From positions 25,618,312 to 25,682,311 of the forward strand of contig NC_061869.1 of NCBI RefSeq assembly GCF_907164915.1: 64,000 nt of DNA. Direction: 5' to 3'. A program made the translations under genes and the position numbers. Under the pieces are notes generated by a model. The model saw nothing but the letters and a program-made list of their open reading frames with translations, searched no databases and was not told the origin of the DNA. This stretch comes from Impatiens glandulifera (taxonomy: Eukaryota > Streptophyta > Magnoliopsida > Ericales > Balsaminaceae). Position 1 is the stretch's first letter; every line of letters begins with the position of its first letter. Below are positions 1 to 8,690 of the stretch, piece after piece.

Positions 1-622
1 AGATGGATTGATGAAATTTAGTTTACTCAAATATTTTGTGTGTTTGTATATTAATATTTTTTATTTAAAAATTAAATATTATTTATGAATTATAAATTTA
101 TAGAAATGTCTTAAATAGTATTGAAGCATAACAAATTAATTGTGATTACATTTTTTAATAAATGAAATAAATTAGACAGCATTATGTTTTTTTTCATTTG
201 ACAAATTTCTTTTATTTAAGTTGTATTTTTTTGTTCTTCAATGACCTTTATATTCAATGTATTTTAAAAAAAAAGTTCTAATTACAAGGGTCAAAAATAT
301 TCTCTAGAACTAAAAGGAATGTTAAAGTTGTACATTATTCACACTCATTTGGTTTGAAATAGATAATCAACTGCTGCATTATTTGTTTCTCTCCCATGAT
401 GTGTTTGCTTCATTATACTAAATCTCGTTTGTTTTTATGCATAAAGTATTGTTTGTTTTGGATGTATTCTCAATATAATTAGTTGTTCCAAAATTTGTTT
501 TGTAACTAAATTGTTCTTCCAATAAATTATAAAATTAACTTATTCTTTTAAAAAGTTTTTAAAATTTATCTCTAATCTAGGGACCATTTTACATGTATCT
601 TTTAATACTGTTTTTGATCATA
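1..622. other. AT-rich gene-free flank, shared with copy B
   Basis: No coding signal, RNA gene or recognisable transposon is visible. The stretch is nearly identical to 32,082-32,691. It ends at the site where copy B, but not copy A, received a 3.5-kb solo LTR. Confidence 0.6.
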
Positions 623-1176
623 CACTACAAAAAAAACTGCTCATTTGTAACAGGTGCACCGCAACTATCTTTGCATTAAAAACGATCTTTAACATTTGAC
701 TTAGACTATAGACAATCGGAAAGTATGAGAAGCAAACGACCCACCGATGATTAAAAGTATTATTCAGACTATAAAAATCCGAAACAAAAAAATCGATCTG
801 GATGAATAGGATGCCGGGTCGAACAAAATGCAACATTAACTCAAAACTACGTGATAAAAAGGAAAACAAGGCACCCTCCATTACTAAAAAGGCTATCGGA
901 GGGAAAAAGATTTGAAAGACAAGTTAAGTTTATTTTTAACTCTTAGACATTGAGATATAGAAATGGAAAAAATGGAAACCACTTAAACTACCTCCTAAAT
1001 AACATAATGAGTTAAGAGCTAACTTTTTTATATAAGGAATTTTTATCTTTTCAAATAACCTTACAACCTCAAACAAGCTCTCAAACCTTTCAAACTTAAA
1101 AATAATACCACCTTCAAATTTTAGTCTCCATTATTATTATAGTATTTCAAATAAAATAACAATTAATATTTACTCT
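623..1176 (+). mobile_element. CACTA-like element end (one terminus only)
   Basis: The sequence begins CACTACAAAAAAAACTG, the typical terminus of plant CACTA (En/Spm) elements and their MITEs. It is followed by short GC-richer subterminal motifs. I could not find the matching inverted end, TTTTTGTAGTG, before the LTR at 1,177, so the element is truncated or the resemblance is accidental. The same sequence sits at 36,186-36,725 in copy B. No coding region is visible. Confidence 0.35.
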
Positions 1177-2520
1177 TGTTAGGATCAGGATCGCCGATAG
1201 GGGACCGGGGTCTGACCAAAGGAGACCTCTTAAAACACACAAAACGGTTGACACTAATTCGGTTAAGAATTAATATCGGTCTTAACACCACACAAACTGT
1301 CACAAACTCTTAAACCGGGTTCAAGTGTGAAAATAGATTGTTTCAGCTTGAAGCAACACACAAAGATCAGTTAAAGAAGAGAATGGAGAATAATTGGTTT
1401 GAATGATAGGAAAACTGGTTTGGTTGATTTAAGGGAAAACCAGTTCGGTTGGTTTAAGGGAAAACTGGTTCGGTTGGTTTGGGAGAAAACCGATACGGTT
1501 GGTTTGGTGACCGAAAATAAATAAAGAACACAAGACACATATTTTATGGATGTTCGGAGATAAAACTCATACTTCACCCCTTCTTCTCAAACAGTGAGAA
1601 CGATATTCATTATGAAATATTTCAAAACACAACCGAGTCTTATTTACTACTCGATGTTCACTTTACAATACTCGTAAAGTATTGTAATACACTTTTACAA
1701 ATATTTTAATACACAACTTTTCAGTACATTCTTTTCACTCAATAGCTTGGTAGATTTCTCAAGGTATGTTCGCAAGAGTGAAAGGATCGCACAAGGAGTT
1801 TTTCTCTCTCTAACTTTGTAATCTGATAGCACGTCCTGGAGCGTCTGACTATTCTTCAGATCTCGAGCTTCATCTTTTTATAATGGAAATATGACAACGG
1901 TCATATTTCTCTCTCATCTTGTGATTGGTAAAAAGGAGTCGTGCCGGTCTGGATTAGGTAACTTGCACGCTTTGTCTTTGTACACATGACATTTGTGCAG
2001 TAGGCAGCCCGCCTGATCTTAAAGGTTACTTGTGGACTTCGGTAAGGTCAGATAATCATTATTCTACCTCATGCCTGGTTTCAGAACCTTCTTTTGCATA
2101 TTACTAAGGAATATGTTGTTTTTCTTAACACGTTATCTTCAATGTATTCATTATCTTTTGGATGATCTTCCCGTTGGAGATATATGGTAGTTTTACGTTT
2201 TTCAAGAGGTTGAACCAGTCGGATATGTCCAACCGTATATTTTCGGTTTGCAGTTCATTTAATAACTGGAGCTGAAGGAATGTAATTAACCGAAGCTCAT
2301 TTAATAACCAGAGCTCATTTATGACCGAAGTCACTTCTCATTTAATGGCAAAGTATTTAATTAACTGAACATGCTTCATTATAAAACCAACTGATCGATC
2401 TTCACTTCGGGAGCATTAAGTGTCGGTTGACCGATCTCCTCTTCGGGAGCATTAAGTGCCGGTTGATCGATCTTTTATAGAGCTGAAGTCGGACTACCGG
2501 TCAAGCTACCGAACCGGTAT
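1177..2520 (-). repeat. Sire-beta LTR, 3' portion (minus orientation)
   Basis: On the plus strand the block begins TGTTAGGATCAGGATCG, the reverse complement of a typical LTR 3' end (CCTAACA). The same LTR in copy B runs 36,726-39,012. Its body resembles the LTRs of the full-length Sirevirus-like element: an 'ACACAAACTGTCACAAAC' block, the 'GATGTTCGGAGATAAAACTC' block and a TATA-type stretch before an 'AACGGTCATATTTC' block. In copy A it is split at 2,520 by the plus-strand insertion. The remaining 5' part is at 7,047-7,192. A duplicated 'GGGAGCATTAAGTG' motif lies near 2,410-2,460. Confidence 0.75.
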
Positions 2521-2593
2521 TGTTAGAAAAATTAAGCAAGTTAATTTTAAACCGGCCAACGATTACAAGTTTTGAATATTTATTCTAAATAAT

Positions 2594-2608
2594 CAAAAAG
2601 GGAGAAGT
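2594..2608 (+). promoter_or_regulatory. Former polypurine tract now inside the LTR
   Basis: CAAAAAGGGAGAAGT lies directly before a second TGTTAG start at 2,609, 88 bp inside the LTR. It matches the true polypurine tracts in front of the 3' LTR of the same element. Confidence 0.6.
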
Positions 2609-2666
2609 TGTTAGAAAATAAACCGTTAAGTCATATCAAGTATATTAATTGGTTTAAATATAATAA

Positions 2667-2825
2667 GGTGTTGTAGCATAGTGGTAAACACCCATGCCTG
2701 TCACACATGTGACCAGAGATCAAATCTCACCGACAACAAATAATATTTAAAGTTTTGCTATTTCAGGGAAGCTGAGCAAAATCCGAAATTTACCTATAGG
2801 CAAGATCGGCTCGACAATGTATACC
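2667..2825 (+). repeat. tRNA-Asp-derived SINE, copy 1
   Basis: The first 70 bases resemble tRNA-Asp(GTC). There is an A-box-like TAGCATAGTGG, an anticodon-region GCCTGTCAC with GTC in the expected place, and a degenerate B box GATCAAATCTC. A tRNA-unrelated body of about 85 bp follows (TTTGCTATTTCAGGGAAGCT). It is not a functional tRNA gene because the stems are broken. Further copies are at 6,504, 7,047 (fragment) and 38,024-38,886. Confidence 0.65.
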
Positions 2826-3037
2826 GGATTTCGGTCAACCAGAGTTCGTTCAAAGCGTTCGGTCAACCGGTTCGGTCAGAAGTTCAAAATCTGGACAGGT
2901 TCAACCTGTGTATAGAAATCCCGACAGGTTCAACCTATGTGTAGAAATCCGGACAGGTTCAAGTTCAGGACCGGTTGAGTTGTAAAGAAAAAGAACGGTC
3001 AAGAAATCTAACCGGTTGAATATAAAACCGGCCAGAA

Positions 3038-3352
3038 GAAGCTATGAAAAACCTGAAATCATCCGGTTAACCTGAAGCTATGAAAAACCTGAAGTCATCC
3101 GGTTAACCTGAAGCTATGAAAAACCTGAAGTCATCCAGTTAACCTGAAGCTATGAAAAACCTGAAGTTATCCGGTTAACCTGAAGCTATGAAAACCTGAA
3201 GTCACCCGGTTAACCTGAAGCTATGAAAAACCTGAAGTCATCCGGTTAACCTGAAGCTATGAAAAACCTGAAGTCATCCGGTTAACCTGAAGCTATGAAA
3301 AACCTGAAGTCATCCGGTTAACCTGAAGCTATGAAAAACCTAAAGTCATCCG
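3038..3352 (+). repeat. 36-bp tandem array, 9 copies, inside the LTR
   Basis: The unit starts GAAGCTATGAAAAACCTG and continues AAGTCATCCGGTTAACCT. Nine copies differ by single substitutions or one-base deletions. The LTR of the full-length relative has only one to two such units (around 40,045-40,080, reverse strand), so the array expanded in this lineage. It lies in U3 upstream of the TATA box. Confidence 0.95.
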
Positions 3353-3897
3353 GAACAGGTAAAGAATTCAACTGGTCAGATCATTCAACCGGTTAAGAAG
3401 CTCAACCGCTCAAACTATCAAACCGAGAAGAAACATGACCGCTCAAAGAAGGCCGAAAAACACCAGACAACCGGTCACTCAAAAGCCAAATCAAATAACC
3501 GGAAGTCATCCGGTTAAGTCAAATGACCGACCAGCATAAGAAGATACTTCGAGTATCTGTTGAGAATGATATCAAAGGAACAGACTAAACACTTCCATAT
3601 TCATACAAGTCCGAGGAAAGTCTGCAGGCTGCAGAAGACAGTCCTACAAGATCTTTCCACTTCAGGATAAATCAGAAAGGCAATCTTCCAAGTACAGACA
3701 ACTGTCTAACCAACAGTTACCATATTAAGTAAAAGACAAACCCAGCCGGTTTGTCCTATACACTGGAAGAACAGACTGCCAACTCTGTGAGGTTGACCGC
3801 CAGGTCTGAAAAGTTGACCGCCAAGTCTGAATCACTGAATCTCTGCTCCACCAATCAAATTCAAGGAAATGAAATATGACCGTTGGCAGATTTCACC

Positions 3898-3905
3898 TAT
3901 AAAAG
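3898..3905 (+). promoter_or_regulatory. LTR TATA box
   Basis: TATAAAAG lies within CACCTATAAAAGGAGCAGC. The same context occurs in all related LTRs here, for example reverse strand 50,018-50,025. Transcription would start about 30 bp downstream. Confidence 0.6.
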
Positions 3906-4526
3906 GAGCAGCTGAAGAGGAGTAAATGCGGGACACAAGTGACACAGTGAACAATTAATTTACAAGTGATAAGATTGTATTCTCTCTCTAGAAAAGGCCT
4001 AAGTGCTAAAGTTGAAGTGTGTATTTACAATTTCGGTGTAAATTGTACGGGTATTATCGAGCAGGAAATAAGTCTCGATCGGATTGTATTTATATTCCTT
4101 AGTGAATATCCTTCTCGCGGTTTCGAGAGGAAGGGGTGACGTAGGAGTTTTATCTCCGAACATCCATAAAAACTTGTCTTGTTATTTACTTTCCGTCTGA
4201 CTTACTTTGTAACCGAGCTGTACTAACTGACCTACACCTTTTTGACCGACTCTACACTATCTAAACCGAATAACCAAGTTACAAAAACCGACCCATCAAT
4301 TTCCAAACCTGTCTTACTAAAAACTGGTTCTGCCTATCCTGTAAGTGTGCTGCTTCAACCTGAAACAAACCTCTTCCGCGCTTGAACCTGGTTCAAGGGT
4401 TTGTGACAGTTTGTGTAGTATTGAAACCCCGGTGTTAATCTCTAACCGGATTAATCATCACCTTTGAGTGAGACGCGCTAACCAGCCCAACCCCGGTCCT
4501 CCAGCCGCGACCTAGATCCTAACAAT

Positions 4527-4538
4527 TGGTATCAGAGC
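4527..4538 (+). promoter_or_regulatory. Primer-binding site (initiator tRNA-Met)
   Basis: TGGTATCAGAGC follows the LTR end after two spacer bases. It is the classic plant copia match to the 3' end of initiator tRNA-Met. Confidence 0.85.
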
Positions 4539-4563
4539 AGTTAGTTTCAATACTCAAGCAAGC

Positions 4564-5880
4564 ATGTCTTTCGATAGGCCACCAATGCTAGAAGGTGACG
4601 ACTTTGCCAACTGGAAGGCACGCATGCATCTACACTTAATCACCATGGATGACGAAATGCAGTTCATCATAGCCGAAGGACCGATAATCATTGACAAGGA
4701 CAGAAAGGACTGGACAGCTGAAGACAGGAGAAGAAATAACCTGGATAACCATGCCAGAAACCGGATCTACAACGGTGTGGACAAAAACACGTACTGCAAG
4801 ATCAGAGACTGCAAAACCGCAAAGGAAACATGGGAAACGGTTATTCAGATTCATGAGGGAAATGAAAGAACCAAAGAAAACAAGTAGGAATACAGAAAAC
4901 CGAGGAGGGATGACCGGAAACCGGATAATCAGAATAACCGAAATAGCTATCAACAAACCGGTGAAGGAAGTGAGGTTCAGAAAGCACTGATAGCCGATGA
5001 TGGAGGTAGCTTATGGGCTCACAGTGACAGTGATGATGAACTCACATGCCTCATGGCAAATGAGGAACATGTATTTGACTCTCCCTGTGATGAATTTACT
5101 AAAGATGAGTTATATAATGCATTGAATGATATGGTAGCAGAGTATAAAAACCTACTAACCTTATTACCTAAGCAACCCAACTTTAGAGCCGACCTTATAG
5201 TACCCACTCTGACAGAACCAGAAATACCCGTTCTAACCGAACCAGAGATCATAGAACCTAATGAAACCCATACCTTAGAAACCGAGTTAGCACCTGGACC
5301 ATCACTCAAGACCGAACAGCCTAATGAACCAGCTCGAGAACTGACCGAGGAAGAAAATGCCCGACTCCAGTATAAAATGGCCGCATATAAGAGATCTAGT
5401 GACATGGTAAAGAAGATGTGTAGTTATAAAATATACCCTTTTTGCATGTTTGGTCTAGGGTACAAAAATGATAGATCCAAAAACCAAAAAAAGTTGTAGA
5501 CAAAGTAAGGTTTACAAAGGATGAACTTCCTCTTATAAGTTTCATTAGAAGTTCCTTAACCGCTGAAGAGGAATTGACCGCATATTATACGGCAGAAAAA
5601 CTAACCTATGTAGGTCCAACTAATTCTGAGAAATGGCTTCACCCTGAGAAAAGGAAAGCCAACCGGTTCAAAGTAGGCAAGCCAATTCTCAACCGCATAG
5701 GATAAACCAAAGACCATCCCCAAATAAGGCACTCTTAGGACAGCAGAAAGATGTCAAGTCTTGCACAGGAAAACTAATTAGAATCATAACCGGGAAAGCT
5801 ATCCGATTTATTAATGTTTGGATACCCAAGGGACTAATCAACCACGGACCCAAAGAAAAATGGGAACCAGATTTTCTATT
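4564..5880 (+). pseudogene. gag remnant with internal deletion
   Basis: The first 107 codons open with MSFDRPPMLEGDDFANWKAR, the N-terminal gag domain of Sirevirus-type copia, and are closely related to the gag at 49,360 (minus). The reading frame ends at 4,885. Compared with that relative, the central gag region up to the zinc knuckle is deleted. Frame-shifted pieces of the C-terminal gag region follow, including an acidic segment at 5,053-5,499 (VFDSPCDEFTKDEL, then a run rich in TEP and E). The rest to 5,880 is out of frame with several stops. Capsid assembly and RNA packaging are therefore lost. Confidence 0.8.
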
Positions 5881-5912
5881 GTCTATGAATGTAGGTAAAT
5901 CAAGACAAAGGC

Positions 5913-6095
5913 TTGGAAAAGACAACATTGCATTCGGACAGCCGGCTGCTGACAGACACATCACATGAAGGGAACAAGCATGAAGTGGCTAACATCCTCA
6001 CAAAGCCACTTCTCGAGTCTAAGTTTTCTTCCCTTAGAATTATTTTAGAATTATTAGATTACAAAAATTTTCATACAAAATTCTTCTTCAAATAA
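5913..6095 (+). pseudogene. RNase H C-terminal tail fragment of copia pol
   Basis: The short frame contains VANILTKPLLESKFSSLR, the conserved end of copia RNase H ('VADIFTKPL...KF...R'), followed by a leucine-rich end. It joins directly to gag-proximal remains, so the whole protease-integrase-RT region has been deleted between about 5,880 and 5,930. It is a useful marker for the end of pol. Confidence 0.7.
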
Positions 6096-6129
6096 TGTTC
6101 TCCTTAAACCAAACTGTTTTTCCAAAAAA

Positions 6130-6355
6130 AAAAAACCGGCCAAACAAACATAAGATTTTTAAACCGGCCAAACAAACATAAGATTTTTAAACCGGCCTAC
6201 TTCTTACTTCTTGCATGGTTTTGAATATTTATTCTAAATAATCAAAAAGGGAGAAATTGTTAGAAAAATTAAGTAAGTTAATTTTTAAACCGGCCTACTT
6301 CTTACTTCTTGCATTGTTTTGAATATTTATTCTAAATAATCAAAAAGAGAGAAAT
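6130..6355 (+). repeat. Repeated polypurine tracts and LTR-start motifs before the 3' LTR
   Basis: Short repeats of AAACCGGCC(T/A)A are followed by two copies, about 98 bp apart, of a block ending AATCAAAAAG(G/A)GAGAAAT and then TGTTAGAAAAATTAAG (LTR-like starts at 6,258 and 6,356). Multiple polypurine tracts are a known Sirevirus trait. A third tract lies at 6,429-6,443, inside the LTR as defined by the 5' copy. Confidence 0.75.
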
Positions 6356-7046
6356 TGTTAGAAAAATTAAGTAAGTTAATTTTAAACCGGCCAACGATTA
6401 CAAGTTTTGAATATTTATTCTAAATAATCAAAAAGGGAGAAATTGTTAGAAAATAAACCGTTAAGTCATATCAAGTATATTAATTGATTTAAATATAAAA
6501 ATAGGTGTTGTAGCATAGTGGTAAACACTCATGCCTGTCACACATGTGACCAGGGATCAAATCTCACCGACAGCAAATAGTATTTAAAGTTTTGCTATTT
6601 CAGGGAAGCTGATCAAAATACCGAAATTTACCTGTAGGAAAGATCGGCTCGGCCGTGGATACCTGTTAGGATTCAGCAAATAGAAGGATAAATCAGAAAG
6701 ACAATCTTCCAAGTACAGACAACTGTCTAACTAACAGTTACCACATTAAGTAAAAGACAAACCCAGCCGGTTTGTCCTATACACTGGAAGAACAGACTAT
6801 CAACTCTGTGAGGTTGACCGCCAGGTCTGAAAAGTTGACCGTCAGGTCTGAATCACTGAATCTCTACTCCACCAATCAAATTCAAGGAAATGAAATATGA
6901 CCGTTGGCATATTTCACCTATAAAAGGAGCAGCTGAAGAGGAGTAAATGCGGGACACAAGTGACACAGTGAGCAATTAATTTACAAGTGATAAGATTGTG
7001 TTCTCTCTCTAGAAAAGACCTAAGTGCTAAAGTTGAAGTGTGTATT
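6356..7046 (+). repeat. 3' LTR, internally deleted and truncated
   Basis: It starts TGTTAGAAAAATTAAG like the 5' LTR and contains the SINE. At 6,663 it then jumps, through about 20 bp of filler (TGTTAGGATTCAGCAAATAG), to the equivalent of about 3,667, so the 36-bp array and some 840 bp of U3 are missing. It keeps the TATA region and breaks off at 7,046. Confidence 0.8.
6504..6663 (+). repeat. tRNA-Asp-derived SINE, copy 2
   Basis: This is the same SINE as at 2,667, in the 3' LTR at the equivalent position. A box TAGCATAGTGG, GCCTGTCACAC around the GTC anticodon, B-box-like GATCAAATC. It ends GGCTCGGCCGTGGATACC, which probably marks the original SINE/LTR end better than copy 1 does. Confidence 0.65.
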
Positions 7047-7192
7047 TACCACTATACTAGAGCACCTTCTTGTTATATTTAAACCAATTAATATACTTGA
7101 TATGACTTAGCGGTTTAACATATATATTTATTTGAAATTAATTTTATCTATTCATTAAATTTTTCATAAGTTCTAACAATTATATTCTAACA
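7047..7192 (-). repeat. Sire-beta LTR, 5' portion, with SINE stub
   Basis: This continues the minus-strand LTR of 1,177-2,520. The first bases (to about 7,065) are the leftover 5' end of its SINE, whose full equivalent is at 38,833-38,886. The LTR start, TGTTAGAATATAATTG on the minus strand, is at 7,192. Confidence 0.7.
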
Positions 7193-7316
7193 ATTTCTTC
7201 CTTTTTGATTATTTAGAATAAATATTCAAAACTCGTAATTGTTGGCCGGTTTAAAGAGCTTATATTATTTGTTTGGTTTGTTGAAAAAGTTGAGGAAAAT
7301 TATAAACGGTTTTGTA
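7193..7316 (-). mobile_element. 3' internal remnant of the Sire-beta element with polypurine tract
   Basis: Read on the minus strand it ends AATCAAAAAGGAAGAAAT, directly before the LTR start. This is a polypurine tract, so the LTR at 1,177-7,192 is a 3' LTR and not a solo LTR. Only about 120 bp of internal sequence survive before the plus-strand copia at 7,317. The sequence TTATATTATTTG inside this piece is the intact target of the full-length insertion seen in copy B. Confidence 0.7.
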
Positions 7317-7605
7317 TGTTCTAACACTAACTTATGTTAAAATATATTTTATATGTTATATCTTATAGTACTCTTACCAAACTCCTTATTAAAGACTCTA
7401 CAATTAAAGAGCAACACACTTAGTCTCTTGATTTTCATATTTCATCTATTAAATGTACTTAAAATCTTTAAATATTCTAACCTTTTAGTTTCTCTTATTT
7501 TTGTATAAATTCATACTCTTGTAATTTTAATAACACACAGAAATACATTCTTAATCTACATCAAGTTCTTGTTTACTTATCTTTTATAACTTAGTATAGA
7601 GTCAT
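7317..7605 (+). repeat. 5' LTR and degenerate primer site of the RE1-like copia
   Basis: It starts TGTTCTAACACTAAC and ends near 7,590. A degenerate primer site, TAGTATAGAGTC, follows (copy B TAGTATTAGAGAC, against the standard TGGTATCAGAGC). The boundaries are inferred, since no second LTR exists for comparison. Confidence 0.55.
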
Positions 7606-7632
7606 TATTCGTTTTAACAAACCTTTGTATTC

Positions 7633-8690
7633 ATGGCCTTTTCTTCATCTTTTTTTCGCTTCAACGACTCATCTCTTTCAAAATCTCACATCCATTAAAC
7701 TCGATCATAAAAACTTTTCTTATTTGGAAATGTCAAATCTTACCTACCTAAAAGGTTATGGCCTATATCTATATGTTACTTGAACTAATTATTCCCCTGA
7801 AGCCTTTTTCCAAGCCGATACTGCTGATGGATCTAGTGTCCTCATTCCAAAACTTGCTTTTACAATTTGGGAGGAACAAGATCAGAGGATACTTTCATGG
7901 CTTCTTTCTACTTTTTAAGAATCCATCTTAGCCTAAGTGGTTGGTGAATCATGCACTAAATCTAAAGCCCTTTGGTCTACTTTAGAATGCACATTCGCGT
8001 CTCAAGTTCGTTTAATACAGCTTCGTCTTCAACTTCAGATAGTAAAGAAGGACTCACTCCCGATGGCCAAATATTTATTGAAAATAAAATTAATCATCGA
8101 TAGTCTCGCTGATGCTGAGAAAAACATATCTCTAGAAGATTTCATCCTTTATTCTTTGGGAGGACTTGGTCCTGAATACGAATCTCTCACTATAGCTGTA
8201 ACCACTCGCACTGATCTCATCGCCATCGAAGACGTCCAAGGAATTCTTCTTACACATGAGATTCGCCTTTAATCACTCCACTCTAACTCTTAAACCGTTA
8301 ATCTTGCTTTTGGATCGAGATGGATTTCGAAACCATCTCACTTCCAATGATCGCGACTTTCGGTATCCTTTACGAGTGATTATAGTGTATAAAATGAAAC
8401 TGTCAATAAATTAAGCTCCAATAATTCTAATGGATATCAAATAAAAAGGTCTTCAAGTTCATCTAAATTTTCACACTCTGATCAGACTTCTACTATCGGG
8501 TTAGGGTGTCCTTCTACTAATAGGCCTTTTACTTTGGGTCATGGGCCTCGTAGGCCCAATAGAAATAAAATGCAATGTCAATTGTGTAATCGTTTTGGTT
8601 ATGCGATTAATGTTTTTCGATCGGGTCTATTTTGTAAGATTTGCAACTTTACATGTCTTTTGATTGAAACTTGCCGACGTCGTTAGAATC
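7633..8690 (+). pseudogene. gag of the RE1-like copia, copy A
   Basis: The ATG at 7,633 opens MAFSSSFFRFNDSS and the frame soon meets stops. The best preserved part, 7,937-8,272 (111 codons), is the UBN2-type gag domain (KALWSTLECTFAS, then LPMAKYLLKIK and LGGLGPEYESL). A zinc-knuckle remnant follows near 8,570 (CQLCNRFGYAINVF, where family members have H and C at the last two ligand positions). Gag would form the capsid and bind element RNA. This copy cannot. Confidence 0.85.

Larger units (their letters stand above)
2521..4524 (+). repeat. 5' LTR (about 2.0 kb)
   Basis: It starts TGTTAGAAAAATTAAG and ends GATCCTAACA, directly before the primer-binding site. Unlike the 1.17-kb LTR of the full-length relative, it contains a tRNA-Asp-like SINE near its 5' end, a nine-copy 36-bp tandem array and an internal polypurine tract followed by a second TGTTAG at 2,609. 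Much of the rest, such as the 'CTGCAGGCTGCAGAAGAC' block and the TATAAAAG box, is shared with the full-length relative. Confidence 0.85.
2521..7046 (+). mobile_element. Sirevirus-like copia element, internally deleted and 3'-truncated
   Basis: A plus-strand element inserted in the Sire-beta LTR after GGTAT. In order it has a 2.0-kb 5' LTR, a tRNA-Met primer site, a gag remnant, a trace of the RNase H end, repeated polypurine tracts and a truncated 3' LTR. Protease, integrase and almost all of reverse transcriptase are missing, so it could only have moved with help from related copies. Copy B lacks it. There the target reads through from the LTR into the SINE. At 7,046 the 3' LTR breaks off inside the TTTACC shared with the target SINE. 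This suggests a deletion through short homology that removed the LTR end, some target sequence and the right-hand TSD. Confidence 0.85.

Noticed and set aside
2667..2740. A functional tRNA-Asp gene
   Set aside because: Acceptor and T stems do not pair well, the B box is degenerate, and a SINE body follows. It recurs at the same LTR position.
3038..3352. Regularly spaced 36-bp repeats resembling a CRISPR array
   Set aside because: The units are contiguous without unique spacers and lie in a plant LTR.
1177..7192. Sire-beta as a solo LTR
   Set aside because: A polypurine tract and about 120 bp of internal sequence adjoin its 5' side, so it is the 3' LTR of a truncated element.
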